Source of the DNA: a virus | Reading direction: 5' to 3' (one strand) | Virus record (IMG/VR): IMGVR_UViG_3300008262_000201 | Coordinates: 1-64,000 of that record | DNA: 64,000 nucleotides | Shown: positions 6,293 to 13,761 of the stretch, in pieces | Position numbering within the stretch: the stretch's first letter is position 1 | Layout of the letters: every line of letters starts with the position of its first letter | Translations under genes and position numbers: made by a program | Notes under the pieces: generated by a model | The model's input: only the letters and a program-made list of their open reading frames with translations | Told to the model about the DNA's origin: nothing | The model's database searches: none

Positions 6293-6492
6293 TTGGATTT
6301 TCCATTGAGTTTAAAAAGTTTTATTTTGTACTGCGTGGTCCCAAGGGTCGAGTGTATCTGGCAACTGGCTTTGCTAAACGCATGCCAGTCATAATACTGA
6401 CCGGTGATTACATACTGGAGCAGTGCATCGGCACATGGCCTGGTGATGAGACTGACGAAGAACTTCTTGATCAGTTGAAAGACATCCGCTAA
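6289..6492 (+). CDS. Unknown small protein, interrupted and recoded by the HNH insertion
   Basis: 67 residues from the ATG at 6289, which overlaps the HNH stop (ATGA). The ATG at 6283 in the same frame is possible, but 6289 reproduces the N-terminus of the truncated copy at 5730. The first ~14 codons are AT-rich like the HNH gene; composition changes near 6330 at CTGCGTGGTCCC. Function unknown. Confidence 0.75.
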   Translation: MIGFSIEFKKFYFVLRGPKGRVYLATGFAKRMPVIILTGDYILEQCIGTWPGDETDEELLDQLKDIR

Positions 6493-6497
6493 TTAAC

Positions 6498-6524
6498 CGT
6501 CCTGGGCATGACGTTAAACTGCCT
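6498..6524 (+). promoter_or_regulatory. Leader pseudoknot, family 2, copy 1
   Basis: P1 CGTC/GACG encloses CT-GGGC-AT; after TTAAACT, GCCT (6521-6524) pairs with the loop GGGC to form P2. The ATG at 6548 is 23 nt later. Confidence 0.8.
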
Positions 6525-6547
6525 ATTCTACTTACTCATTTAACCCA

Positions 6548-6847
6548 ATGGAAATCAATTCTCCAACACCTCCTTTAGATCTTGTCAATGATTGGATGAC
6601 ACATTGGTATGACGATAACCAAACAGATGACACGCAACCGCTGTATATTGCAACTAAAGCTTCAATGTGGGGCGCAATCTGGGGTGCTACCAATGCTTTG
6701 GAAACAGCCATCCAAGACACGGCACCTGTTCATTGGCGCGTAGCTGGTGGGGCAGAAGATGGCCAACAGGTAGTACGTGTTATTGATTTAATGGAATGGC
6801 TTGCACAGTTCCGTAAAGAATACGAAGAAAAGATGTCTTGTAATTAA
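6548..6847 (+). CDS. Unknown 99-residue protein
   Basis: Trp-rich with normal composition (SMWGAIWGATNALE, RKEYEEKM at the end). No recognised family. The start is set by the pseudoknot leader. It is followed by a second family 2 pseudoknot serving the PcfJ-like gene. Confidence 0.75.
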   Translation: MEINSPTPPLDLVNDWMTHWYDDNQTDDTQPLYIATKASMWGAIWGATNALETAIQDTAPVHWRVAGGAEDGQQVVRVIDLMEWLAQFRKEYEEKMSCN

Positions 6848-6852
6848 TCAAC

Positions 6853-6879
6853 CGTCCTGGACATGACGCTAAACTGTCC
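6853..6879 (+). promoter_or_regulatory. Leader pseudoknot, family 2, copy 2
   Basis: P1 CGTC/GACG, loop CT-GGAC-AT, linker CTAAACT, P2' GTCC. The loop and P2' have both changed relative to copy 1 (GGGC/GCCT), preserving pairing. The ATG at 6903 is 23 nt later. Confidence 0.85.
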
Positions 6880-6902
6880 ATTCCACTTACCTACACTACA
6901 CC

Positions 6903-8642
6903 ATGCAATTCGCTCTGCCTTCCAATCTTCAGACTGAACTCTTGGCTTATGATCCAAAGCTCAAGGCTTTGGCTAAGCAAGCCAACAAACCAGAAGCCAA
7001 GAAACCGACGTATCCACTTGGCAAGATTCCTTGCTTGATACCAACACACATTGTGCGTGAAGCCGATCAGCAAGATGCAATTGCTCAGATCAATCAGCGT
7101 CCAGCACCACAGCGTTATCAAGTCTTTACTACACCTGTAGATGTAGCAACACCACAGGCTAGGCTCAAGGTCATTGCCATCCTGTATCACTACGAACAGG
7201 TGTGGTATGCAGCATGGTTACCTTCTAAGCAAGAGAAGGATCAGTATGTGTACGGTCATGCGTATGCATTCAAGAACACATCAGCTACACAGAAGACTGC
7301 ACCAAATTGGATATGGAATAGCAAAGATGATTGCGTTGTCCACGACATTGGTCGTGGCTCACAACTCTTTGTCTACACCAATACAGCAACCATAGAAGAT
7401 ATCCGCGAAAAAGATTACGATAGCTGGCGTAGTTATCCATGGCGAGCAGGTAACCTTTACTGCCAGAAGGGTTATACAATTCGTGATACTGTTGTTAATG
7501 AATTTGATAACAGCCTGCGGGAAAATCTCCCAACATGGGAAGATTCCCGTGGATTGTTTGATCGCATACGCTGCAAGAATATCTTTGATGCAGCAAACAT
7601 ACCGTCAATGATGTCAAAGCATCTTGATGAAACTCAAGGCTTGACTGTTGATAACTTCATTGCTGCTTCACTTGCATTCAAAGAAGAACACGGCTATAGC
7701 TCATTAACGTATTCTGTTGTCACAAAGATTCAGCACATTGTTACTAAACCTGCCATCAAGAAACTATTGCAAGCAGAGTTAAACCGTAGCATTGATGCAT
7801 ATAATGATCCCAATAACAAACACCAGCAACCTATTAGGCAAGGCTTTGCAACTTTTGTGCAGATCCTTAACTCAATCGAGTGGATTGATTCCATCTGGCC
7901 AGACTGCCCTATTGATTACTATCAGACTTATTTCAAAGAACTTAAGTATCTTCGCTTGACTGAAGTGCGTCTACGCAGTGGGGCTACACAAGAGCCTTGT
8001 TTAATCGACTGGTTACGTGAGCACATGCCTATTGCATCACTGTTTACAATCATGCGTAAGTACTTGGACAAACAACTTACTGAATACAATGGTCGCTGGG
8101 TTGACAGCGATGTTGGGTACCAGCGTCAACGCTTTGGTGAACTCAACGATACATTCTCCATGATGCTTAAGATCCTTCATGTTGGTAATACATTGGAGCC
8201 ACCGAAGCGTTGGCGTCTGACCGAGTTCCATGACTACGTACAATCCGAAGCATGGAAGATCCAGAATCCAAAGGAGTCCCTACGTCAAGATCTATTTCCT
8301 GAACCCATCAAAGTCACACGTCTTGATAGGGTATGGACATTCTTTCAGCCTGTTGACACACATCAACTATCCATGTGGGGGCAAGCCGTACGCAACTGCG
8401 TTGGCTCTGCATCCCACTATGCGGATGACATCAAGAAACGTAAGCACTTCATTGTGTTATGTATGATTGATAACAAGCCCACCTTCACAATTCAATTGGT
8501 TGTGGACCAGGGTATGATGTCAGTCAAGCAGATTGCTGGCGTTGGCAATCGCAGTCTTGACTCAATAGAACGCAACGATTACACGGAAGCCTTCCGTGAG
8601 GTCTTGCAATTGCGTGAATCTGAGCTAAGCTCTAAGAGCTGA
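6903..8642 (+). CDS. PcfJ-domain-like large protein
   Basis: 579 residues. The C-terminal region (about 490-550) carries a PcfJ-like signature: W-G-x-x-V-R-N-C-V-G-S ... ADDIKKRKHFIVLC...KPTFTIQL..., followed by V-K-Q-I-A-G-V-G-N-R. PcfJ domains occur in conjugative elements and phages; their biochemical role is not settled. The ~480-residue N-terminal part has no recognised motif. Start set by the family 2 leader. A hairpin terminator follows at 8655. Confidence 0.8.
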   Translation: MQFALPSNLQTELLAYDPKLKALAKQANKPEAKKPTYPLGKIPCLIPTHIVREADQQDAIAQINQRPAPQRYQVFTTPVDVATPQARLKVIAILYHYEQVWYAAWLPSKQEKDQYVYGHAYAFKNTSATQKTAPNWIWNSKDDCVVHDIGRGSQLFVYTNTATIEDIREKDYDSWRSYPWRAGNLYCQKGYTIRDTVVNEFDNSLRENLPTWEDSRGLFDRIRCKNIFDAANIPSMMSKHLDETQGLTVDNFIAASLAFKEEHGYSSLTYSVVTKIQHIVTKPAIKKLLQAELNRSIDAYNDPNNKHQQPIRQGFATFVQILNSIEWIDSIWPDCPIDYYQTYFKELKYLRLTEVRLRSGATQEPCLIDWLREHMPIASLFTIMRKYLDKQLTEYNGRWVDSDVGYQRQRFGELNDTFSMMLKILHVGNTLEPPKRWRLTEFHDYVQSEAWKIQNPKESLRQDLFPEPIKVTRLDRVWTFFQPVDTHQLSMWGQAVRNCVGSASHYADDIKKRKHFIVLCMIDNKPTFTIQLVVDQGMMSVKQIAGVGNRSLDSIERNDYTEAFREVLQLRESELSSKS

Positions 8643-8654
8643 AGCCACAGCAGG

Positions 8655-8682
8655 GGCATCCTATCCTCGTAAATGGGATGCC
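8655..8682 (+). terminator. Hairpin after the PcfJ-like gene
   Basis: GGCATCC (8655-8661) pairs with GGATGCC (8676-8682), followed by TCTTTACC. It is only 9 nt before the next ATG, so it may also act as a leader structure for that gene. Confidence 0.6.
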
Positions 8683-8691
8683 TCTTTACCT

Positions 8692-8901
8692 ATGGACTAC
8701 ACCGATGACCAACTACTTGCCATGGCCATGGCCAACATTGGTGAGTACATTACGGACAACTCACCGCAGTACATCTTGATTGAAGAAGATCCTCGCAATG
8801 AGGATGACTACGATAGCTGGACTTACGGAATGGAAGTCCTGCCTCAAGATCACACTTGGCAGTCAGATTCAATTGACGTAAGCCCAAGTGAGGCCGACTA
8901 G
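8692..8901 (+). CDS. Unknown very acidic 69-residue protein
   Basis: Very acidic, including EEDPRNEDDYDSW, with no motif. The TAG stop (8899-8901) lies inside the tRNA-Leu gene, so the last three codons double as the tRNA acceptor 5' strand. Confidence 0.65.
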   Translation: MDYTDDQLLAMAMANIGEYITDNSPQYILIEEDPRNEDDYDSWTYGMEVLPQDHTWQSDSIDVSPSEAD

Positions 8902-8967
8902 CCCAACGGCAGAGGCAAGCGACTTAAAATCGCTACAGTCCCGGTTCGAATCCGGGGTCGGCTACCA
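8892..8967 (+). tRNA. tRNA-Leu (anticodon UAA), short variable loop, CCA encoded
   Basis: Acceptor GGCCGAC (8892-8898)/GTCGGCT (8957-8963), D stem GCC/GGC, anticodon stem AGCGA/TCGCT with loop CTTAAAA (anticodon TAA), T arm CCCGG-TTCGAAT-CCGGG, discriminator A and genomic CCA (8965-8967). The variable region is only ACAGT, whereas standard bacterial tRNA-Leu has a long variable arm. It overlaps the end of the preceding gene and lies 18 nt before the next ATG. Confidence 0.9.
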
Positions 8968-8985
8968 ACTCAACACACTACACCA

Positions 8986-9345
8986 ATGGACATCATTCGT
9001 TCGATCAAGTGCCTTATTCCTGAGTTCCATGCCTTCAGTGCTGAGGACAGGGGCTATCACGTTGGTGCTACCTGGACTGACGACCAGGGGTTGCGTGACT
9101 ATCACAACGTTGAACTCAAGTACACACGCAACTCAGAACGTCTAGCGCTCCAAGGCAAGCAGCAGCCTGATGGCAGTTGGCTTTACATTGAACCCAATGG
9201 TCGTTGCCATGTCATGTCAGCAGAGCGTGCTGCTCACTTCATGGCCCAGGCACAGGCACAAGCTCAGATCCTGGAACAAATGTTACAGAACATGAACACA
9301 GATGGAGGCGATGGAGTGGTAGACACCACTGCGATAACTGTGTAA
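8986..9345 (+). CDS. Unknown 119-residue protein
   Basis: Contains a Gln/Ala stretch (AERAAHFMAQAQAQAQILEQ) near residue 95 and an aromatic N-terminal half. No family recognised. The leader after the tRNA 3' end is AACTCAACACACTACACCA, the same style as after the leader hairpins. Confidence 0.75.
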   Translation: MDIIRSIKCLIPEFHAFSAEDRGYHVGATWTDDQGLRDYHNVELKYTRNSERLALQGKQQPDGSWLYIEPNGRCHVMSAERAAHFMAQAQAQAQILEQMLQNMNTDGGDGVVDTTAITV

Positions 9346-9369
9346 GATCATCTAGCCAAGGACTACTCA

Positions 9370-9389
9370 GCCCCTGCGTAAGCGGGGGC
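9370..9389 (+). terminator. GNRA-capped hairpin
   Basis: GCCCCTGC pairs with GCGGGGGC (one G-U pair) around a GTAA tetraloop, followed by CTTCCTTC and then the ATG at 9398. It could be a terminator or a 5' protective structure. Confidence 0.6.
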
Positions 9390-9397
9390 CTTCCTTC

Positions 9398-9718
9398 ATG
9401 ACAAACGATTCTATTGATCTTGACCTTGTTGACCAAACCATTGCACTGATACCAGAGCAAGCCTGGACTCAAGTGAGACAAGCAATTATTACAGCCTTAG
9501 TTGATAACATGCCTGGCTTTGCACTTGAGAAGTTGACAGGTACTTATGATGGCTTCGATCGTGCAGAAGAGATTCTGTATGACTACTATCAACTTCCTGC
9601 TTTAAAACAAGATCTTATTGTTGATGCATTCAGTATCATGGGTGCATTCAATTGCCTCGAACTACTTAGCTCATTGAATCTTACTGAAGATGAATTGCAG
9701 ACAATGCAACAGCAGTAA
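9398..9718 (+). CDS. Unknown acidic 106-residue protein
   Basis: Acidic and helical, with no motif recognised. It overlaps the following zinc-ribbon gene by 29 bp in another frame. Confidence 0.7.
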   Translation: MTNDSIDLDLVDQTIALIPEQAWTQVRQAIITALVDNMPGFALEKLTGTYDGFDRAEEILYDYYQLPALKQDLIVDAFSIMGAFNCLELLSSLNLTEDELQTMQQQ

Positions 9719-10025
9719 CACACGCGTTACTTGTACTGAACATCTGGGACCTGATGTAACCAAACGCTATTGTCGTTGTCTTGATTGTGGTTGCAAGTTC
9801 CGTACTGTTGAACGGTACGAAGTTGCTAAACCAATTCCATTAAAAGCCTACAAACCTATTGGTACCAGGAATGGAAACTCTTTCTTGACTGACAATGATG
9901 TGTTGATGATTCGTCATCTACATCAGAAAGGATTGAGCAATGGTCAGATAGCAATACGCTATGACACTGCTCGCAGTACAATCTCACGTATTGTCAACTA
10001 CAAAACTTACACCAACATCAAATGA
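9690..10025 (+). CDS. Zinc ribbon plus helix-turn-helix regulator
   Basis: 111 residues. The N-terminal zinc ribbon MNCRQCNSSNTRV ... KRYCRCLDCGCKFRTVERYE resembles the NrdR-type four-cysteine ribbon. The C-terminal HTH (about 65-107: FLTDNDVLMIRHLHQKG then IAIRYDTARSTISRIVNYK) is the same module as in the 839 protein. A transcriptional regulator is inferred; there is no ATP-cone domain, so it is not a complete NrdR. Confidence 0.8.
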   Translation: MNCRQCNSSNTRVTCTEHLGPDVTKRYCRCLDCGCKFRTVERYEVAKPIPLKAYKPIGTRNGNSFLTDNDVLMIRHLHQKGLSNGQIAIRYDTARSTISRIVNYKTYTNIK

Positions 10026-10351
10026 CACAACAACACCCGATCACCCCACTACCGAAGCTATTCCAGAGGTGGTCAGAACAGTTTGAAGCAGGGAGACCAC
10101 TCTATGCAATGTTTGAAGATATTTACAGAGCAGGAGCAGACGCTGAGCTGGAGGCGTGCTGTGAGTGGTTACAGGATCCTGATCTCAATGTAGACACTTA
10201 CAAACTCCGCGCCGCACGCCGTCCTCAGCCGCCGAGCCTCAAGGAACAGGCGCTTGCTCTTGTCGAGCAGCACGAAGATGGTTGGCGACCGTCGCCCAAA
10301 GATTGGGACACCCTTCGTCGTGCCCTTGAACAACTTCCCGACAACAACTAA
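10022..10351 (+). CDS. Picocyanobacterial-type 'ITPxPxLxxxW' protein, paralogue 1
   Basis: 109 residues. It shares a start (PITPLPKLFQRW), A-D-A-E-L-E-A-C-C-E-W-L and RAARRPQPPSLKEQAL with the protein at 10661. From memory, proteins of this pattern are common in Synechococcus/Cyanobium genomes and their phages; function unknown. It overlaps the previous stop by 4 bp (ATGA). Confidence 0.85.
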   Translation: MTQQHPITPLPKLFQRWSEQFEAGRPLYAMFEDIYRAGADAELEACCEWLQDPDLNVDTYKLRAARRPQPPSLKEQALALVEQHEDGWRPSPKDWDTLRRALEQLPDNN

Positions 10352-10359
10352 TTACTACA

Positions 10360-10659
10360 ATGACAACCAAGCGACAATTTGATTACAAGATTGGTGACCG
10401 TGTTGCTGAACGTCCCAAACCCCATGGGATCTACACAAACAACCAACAAACAAGAGAACGTATCTCTCAATACAGGAGCCAGCGGTATGGTGAAGTAGTT
10501 GGTATCAACTACAAGAACAACTCACGTGGTGCCACCCAAAAGTTCTTGCTTGTTCGTTGGGATCATTTACCTAGCCCAACTGAACATGCCACTGCACGCA
10601 TCTGTCCTGTGTCAGCGCTAGAACGTCTGACCAAAGAAGTCCTTGTCCCTGGCGAATGA
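10360..10659 (+). CDS. Basic small beta protein, possible nucleic-acid binder
   Basis: 99 residues, basic. It contains YKIGDRVAERP and YGEVVGINYKN...KFLLVRWDH, a pattern of short strands reminiscent of KOW/SH3-like nucleic-acid-binding folds. No family confirmed. It lies between the two paralogous ITPxP proteins. Confidence 0.7.
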   Translation: MTTKRQFDYKIGDRVAERPKPHGIYTNNQQTRERISQYRSQRYGEVVGINYKNNSRGATQKFLLVRWDHLPSPTEHATARICPVSALERLTKEVLVPGE

Positions 10660-10660
10660 C

Positions 10661-11008
10661 ATGACACAAGAACACCCAATCACCCCACCGCCTGAACTGG
10701 TGCAGCAGTGGGTAGACGCTTACTTTGGCGGTGGAATCTCCCATGTAGACCTCGCTGCCCAAGCTGCCCAATGGGGCGCGGACCAGGAGCTGGAGGCGTG
10801 CTGTGAGTGGATTGACTCCTTTCAAAACAAATTTGTTTATGCCCATGATCTTCGTCTTGTCCGCCGCCCCAAGGCGCCGAGCTTGAAGAAACAGGCACTG
10901 GAAGCTTTGACATCTGCACCTGGGCCTGACTATCCCATTGTGATGACAATGCTTAACGCTGATCAACATGCCCTAATCCGCCGCGCCTTAGAGCAACTCG
11001 ATGACTGA
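10661..11008 (+). CDS. Picocyanobacterial-type 'ITPxPxLxxxW' protein, paralogue 2
   Basis: 115 residues from the ATG at 10661 (two bases after the previous stop). It has PITPPPELVQQWVDAY, G-A-D-Q-E-L-E-A-C-C-E-W and VRRPKAPSLKKQALEAL, matching paralogue 1. Higher GC and picocyanobacterial style suggest host origin. Function unknown. Confidence 0.85.
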   Translation: MTQEHPITPPPELVQQWVDAYFGGGISHVDLAAQAAQWGADQELEACCEWIDSFQNKFVYAHDLRLVRRPKAPSLKKQALEALTSAPGPDYPIVMTMLNADQHALIRRALEQLDD

Positions 11009-11210
11009 AAACCAAATCCACTTTATACGTGGTTGCTGTACAACAATCCTTGCCTTTGCAGCTACTGGTTTAATCGCTGCAATCTTTTTGTCACCTGATG
11101 AACCTAAGAACAACTCTAAGTTTGAAGTCATTGATCAGTACGAAGGTTGTTCAGTAATCCGTTACACTGATCCCACATCTCGCTGGCATTACTTCCTTAA
11201 GTGCTCATGA
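11001..11210 (+). CDS. Small membrane protein conserved in cyanophages
   Basis: 69 residues. The N-terminal transmembrane helix (TTILAFAATGLIAAIFL) is followed by a domain with the pattern Y-E-G-C-S-V-I-R-Y-T-D-P ... W-H-Y-F-L-K-C-S. From memory this pattern recurs in cyanophage small proteins. Probably lipid-anchored or periplasmic-facing. The stop overlaps the thyX ATG. Confidence 0.75.
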   Translation: MTENQIHFIRGCCTTILAFAATGLIAAIFLSPDEPKNNSKFEVIDQYEGCSVIRYTDPTSRWHYFLKCS

Positions 11211-11848
11211 ACGTACAACTTGTTTGGGCAACGCCCAATGCAGAGGAAATGATCACGCGCATGGCACGCGTCTCTGCACCAAAGAACCAAGACAACATGG
11301 ATACCGCACCCAAGTTGTTGCGTTATCTGATTAAACATCAGCACTGGTCACCGTACGAGATGGCCAATCTCTGTGTTGAAATCAACACAACACGTGCAAT
11401 CTCACCGCAGATCCTTAGGCATCGTTCCTTCTCATTCCAGGAATTCAGTCAACGTTACGCAGATACCAGTGAACTTGGCTCAGCTATTATTCCTCATCTG
11501 CGTCGACAAGACTTTAAGAATCGTCAAAACAGTATTGATGATTTGTCTGCTGATGCAATCAGTGGTTATTACCGCCGCATTAGCAAGTTGTATGAAGACG
11601 CTGAACATCTCTACCGCGAGATGGTTAGCAGCGGCGTTGCAAAAGAATGTGCCAGGTCCATCCTGCCACTTTCAACACAGACCCGTCTCTTCATGAATGG
11701 CACTATCAGATCTTGGATCCATTATCTACAACTGAGGACTCATGAATCAACCCAACTCGAACACAGAGAAATTGCAGAAACAATTAAAGGAATCTTCTGC
11801 AAAGAATTCCCAATCATCGGAGAGGCTGTGTTCTCAACAGATCAATGA
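11207..11848 (+). CDS. thyX: Flavin-dependent thymidylate synthase ThyX
   Basis: 213 residues. It makes dTMP from dUMP using methylene-tetrahydrofolate, FAD and NADPH. The ThyX signature RHRxxSxxxxSxR is perfect at residues 71-83 (RHRSFSFQEFSQR). The late region (SILPLSTQTRLFMNGTIRSW, THESTQLEHREIA) matches the family C-terminus. Start: ATG 11207 overlaps the previous stop; GTG 11201 is an alternative. It supplies dTTP for phage replication. Confidence 0.96.
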   Translation: MNVQLVWATPNAEEMITRMARVSAPKNQDNMDTAPKLLRYLIKHQHWSPYEMANLCVEINTTRAISPQILRHRSFSFQEFSQRYADTSELGSAIIPHLRRQDFKNRQNSIDDLSADAISGYYRRISKLYEDAEHLYREMVSSGVAKECARSILPLSTQTRLFMNGTIRSWIHYLQLRTHESTQLEHREIAETIKGIFCKEFPIIGEAVFSTDQ

Positions 11849-11960
11849 TCTGATTGAGAGGTATAAAGAACCAGAGCAAGCACGCCAGTTCCTTATGGGG
11901 GCTGGCATCATTGATGAGAATGGAGACCTCATGCCTCCATATCAAAACACCTCAACCTAA
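11742..11960 (+). CDS. Unknown 72-residue protein overlapping thyX
   Basis: The first ~35 residues overlap thyX in another frame and are Ser/Gln-rich. The C-terminal half (QINDLIERYKEPEQARQFLM then AGIIDENGDL) looks like genuine protein. The real start may therefore be internal and non-ATG. No function recognised. Confidence 0.55.
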   Translation: MNQPNSNTEKLQKQLKESSAKNSQSSERLCSQQINDLIERYKEPEQARQFLMGAGIIDENGDLMPPYQNTST

Positions 11961-11983
11961 TTAACTATTACCACTAATCACCT

Positions 11984-12250
11984 ATGACACGACAACAACT
12001 TGTTAATTGTTCCACTGTTACTCAAACAGTATTCGATGCATTCTGGCCACTTGGTATGTATCCAGATGATATGGATACTAGCAATCTTGCTTTAGCCTTG
12101 CGAGCTGTTGCGGATCAAGTCGTGCCGGATCAACAAGAGCCAGCAAGCTCGCCGCACATGGGAAGTTTTATCTCTCATGTAAAGTGGAGCCAGTGCCAGA
12201 CTATTCGCATCCAACTCCTTGCCATTGCTGACGAGCTTGAAGCCCAGTAG
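11984..12250 (+). CDS. Unknown protein of picocyanobacterial type
   Basis: 88 residues, with LALALRAVADQVVPDQQEP near the middle and an R-I-Q-L-L-A-I-A-D-E-L-E end. From memory, short proteins with this ending are frequent in Synechococcus/Cyanobium and their phages. Function unknown. It has an ATTACCACTAATCACCT leader and no ribosome-binding site. Confidence 0.75.
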   Translation: MTRQQLVNCSTVTQTVFDAFWPLGMYPDDMDTSNLALALRAVADQVVPDQQEPASSPHMGSFISHVKWSQCQTIRIQLLAIADELEAQ

Positions 12251-12259
12251 TCACCTTTA

Positions 12260-12376
12260 CTAAAAGGTTGCAGCACTTTGCTTCTTCAGTTCTGTGACGG
12301 CATGCTTGGACTCCACATCCTTGCGTGCCAGCTTTTTCTTTTTGTCCACCAGGTAAACGATCAGTGCCTTGTTCAT
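12260..12376 (-). CDS. Lys-rich 38-residue minus-strand mini-protein
   Basis: Reads MNKALIVYLVDKKKKLARKD then ends TELKKQSAATF. It is the only early gene in this area on the minus strand and, unlike its neighbours, has a clear Shine-Dalgarno (GGAGG, with 9 nt to the ATG). A short hydrophobic start followed by a basic helix suggests a membrane-surface or nucleic-acid-binding peptide. Unrecognised. Confidence 0.5.
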   Translation of the reverse strand: MNKALIVYLVDKKKKLARKDVESKHAVTELKKQSAATF

Positions 12377-12587
12377 TTGATTTGTCCTCCAGTGACGTAA
12401 GGAAAGTAGCAGATGTTACGGTAGGTCAGGCAAAGCCATGGACGGTGTGCTAAGTTCCACCATGCCTTGTCTGTCTTAGCCTGTTATTGTTTCCAGGGTG
12501 GGTAGCCTACGTTGTTCTCTCTGGTCTTGCTAAATGTACAGAAGATAAAAATATGTATGTACTTTTAAAACAACTTGCAGACTAACA
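12377..12587. other. Non-coding gap with inverted repeats
   Basis: No convincing gene. Contains CATGG...CCATG nested in GGCA...TGCC (about 12430-12465) and GTAGCCTAC (about 12506). It lies between a minus-strand mini-gene and the plus-strand gene at 12588, so promoters for both are expected here. A regulatory RNA cannot be excluded. Confidence 0.4.
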
Positions 12588-12779
12588 ATGTCTTTTCTTT
12601 TGGCTCGTGTCACAGATGAATCTGATCTTCCAGATGATTACTACTCATTTGTCCAACAGTTTACATACTGGCAAGGAAGCTACGCTTCTCAACTTGATAC
12701 GGAATCATTGATGATCTTGCTATGGCAAATGGACAAACGTATTAAAGAGCTTGAGGCAAAGCAAAGTAATCTGCAATGA
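12588..12779 (+). CDS. Unknown 63-residue protein
   Basis: Ends in a short coiled-coil-like helix (LLWQMDKRIKELEAKQSNLQ). It overlaps the next ATG by 4 bp. No family recognised. Confidence 0.65.
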   Translation: MSFLLARVTDESDLPDDYYSFVQQFTYWQGSYASQLDTESLMILLWQMDKRIKELEAKQSNLQ

Positions 12780-13072
12780 AAGGATTTAGCTCCACCAAAC
12801 AACGCACACGTTCATCTAGTTATTGGGTTGCTTCCTACACCAAAGACAATCAGGATGAGCCATTTGGCATACACAAAAAAGTTTTGTCTTACAAACCAGG
12901 GCAAGACAAAGAACTCTTGATGATTCGTTATTGTAACTCAATTATGAAGATTAACCAAAACATATGGGAGATCCTGGTCCATCAGGGGCCAGATGATACC
13001 CCAGACTCTGGTGACCAAATTGTTTTAAGATTATCAAGAGAAAAGTTCAAGGGCTCTGCTCAAGTAAACTAA
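12776..13072 (+). CDS. Unknown basic 98-residue protein
   Basis: Basic N-terminus (FSSTKQRTRSSSYWVASYTKD), no motif. Its start overlaps the previous stop. It has a GC-poor coding style like the following gene. Confidence 0.65.
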   Translation: MKGFSSTKQRTRSSSYWVASYTKDNQDEPFGIHKKVLSYKPGQDKELLMIRYCNSIMKINQNIWEILVHQGPDDTPDSGDQIVLRLSREKFKGSAQVN

Positions 13073-13095
13073 CTAGCCATTACCACTAATCCTCC

Positions 13096-13488
13096 ATGAA
13101 CAAAAGACAAATTGAAATGCTCCGCTTCATCGTTAAACAAGAGATTGAAACTGCTGGCATTGATGGCATGGAGCATGGCGCTTGGGGCTGGGCCGAAAAA
13201 CAGTTAGACAAAAATTGGGAAGAATTCCAGCAATCTTTCACGGATCCCAACGAAATGGAGTACAAATCTTTTGACTCAATTAAAGAACTTTTTGAGGATC
13301 TACATGCGGATGAAAAAATCTATCTAAAAAGGCTTCTTTTAAAAGAAAAAAAAGAAAAGGTCAGTGAGGATGAAAACGAGCGCCGTTTCAAAGCCTGCCT
13401 TGAAGAAATTCGCAAACTTACCCACGCAGATCTTGTCAATCTAATGGGCAAAGAGTGGTTTGAAGACTATCGCCGCCAGTTCCAATAG
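13096..13488 (+). CDS. Unknown 130-residue helical acidic protein
   Basis: Predicted all-helical, with a Lys/Glu-rich stretch (YLKRLLLKEKKEKVSEDENE) in the centre. No family recognised. It has the CATTACCACTAATCCTCC leader type shared with the 11984 gene. Confidence 0.7.
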   Translation: MNKRQIEMLRFIVKQEIETAGIDGMEHGAWGWAEKQLDKNWEEFQQSFTDPNEMEYKSFDSIKELFEDLHADEKIYLKRLLLKEKKEKVSEDENERRFKACLEEIRKLTHADLVNLMGKEWFEDYRRQFQ

Positions 13489-13507
13489 TCGCTTCTCCTA
13501 ATCACCC

Positions 13508-13666
13508 ATGAAATCACTCGACGACTACACAACGCTCGGCGCAATAGTCTTGGTTTTGATTGTCTTTATTGCTCTTGGTATCTGGTGGCTGCCTCAAAAA
13601 TGGCAGGGCTGCCAGAAACTGTATGACAAAGTGCCTGCCCAGGTTGTTTGTTTCCTGAGCGAGTAA
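13508..13666 (+). CDS. Small membrane protein, 52 residues
   Basis: MKSLDDYTT then a strong transmembrane helix (LGAIVLVLIVFIALGIWWL), then a short Cys-containing tail (WQGCQKLYDKVPAQVVCFLS). It fills the gap between 13488 and the GP88-like gene. Its TAA lies 32 nt before the pseudoknot at 13699. Function unknown. Confidence 0.7.
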   Translation: MKSLDDYTTLGAIVLVLIVFIALGIWWLPQKWQGCQKLYDKVPAQVVCFLSE

Positions 13667-13698
13667 GCACCTTCACTAATACTCCCGAACGGGAAAAT

Positions 13699-13725
13699 GG
13701 ACCTGAGCACGTCCTAAAACTACTC
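13699..13725 (+). promoter_or_regulatory. Leader pseudoknot, family 2, copy 3 (divergent)
   Basis: P1 is GGAC/GTCC rather than CGTC/GACG, a compensated change. Loop CT-GAGC-AC, linker TAAAACT, P2' ACTC pairs with GAG (three or four pairs). The ATG at 13762 is 36 nt away, longer than in the other copies. Confidence 0.65.
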
Positions 13726-13761
13726 ATCAGTTTTCCTTATCATTCAACTCAACTCAACACC

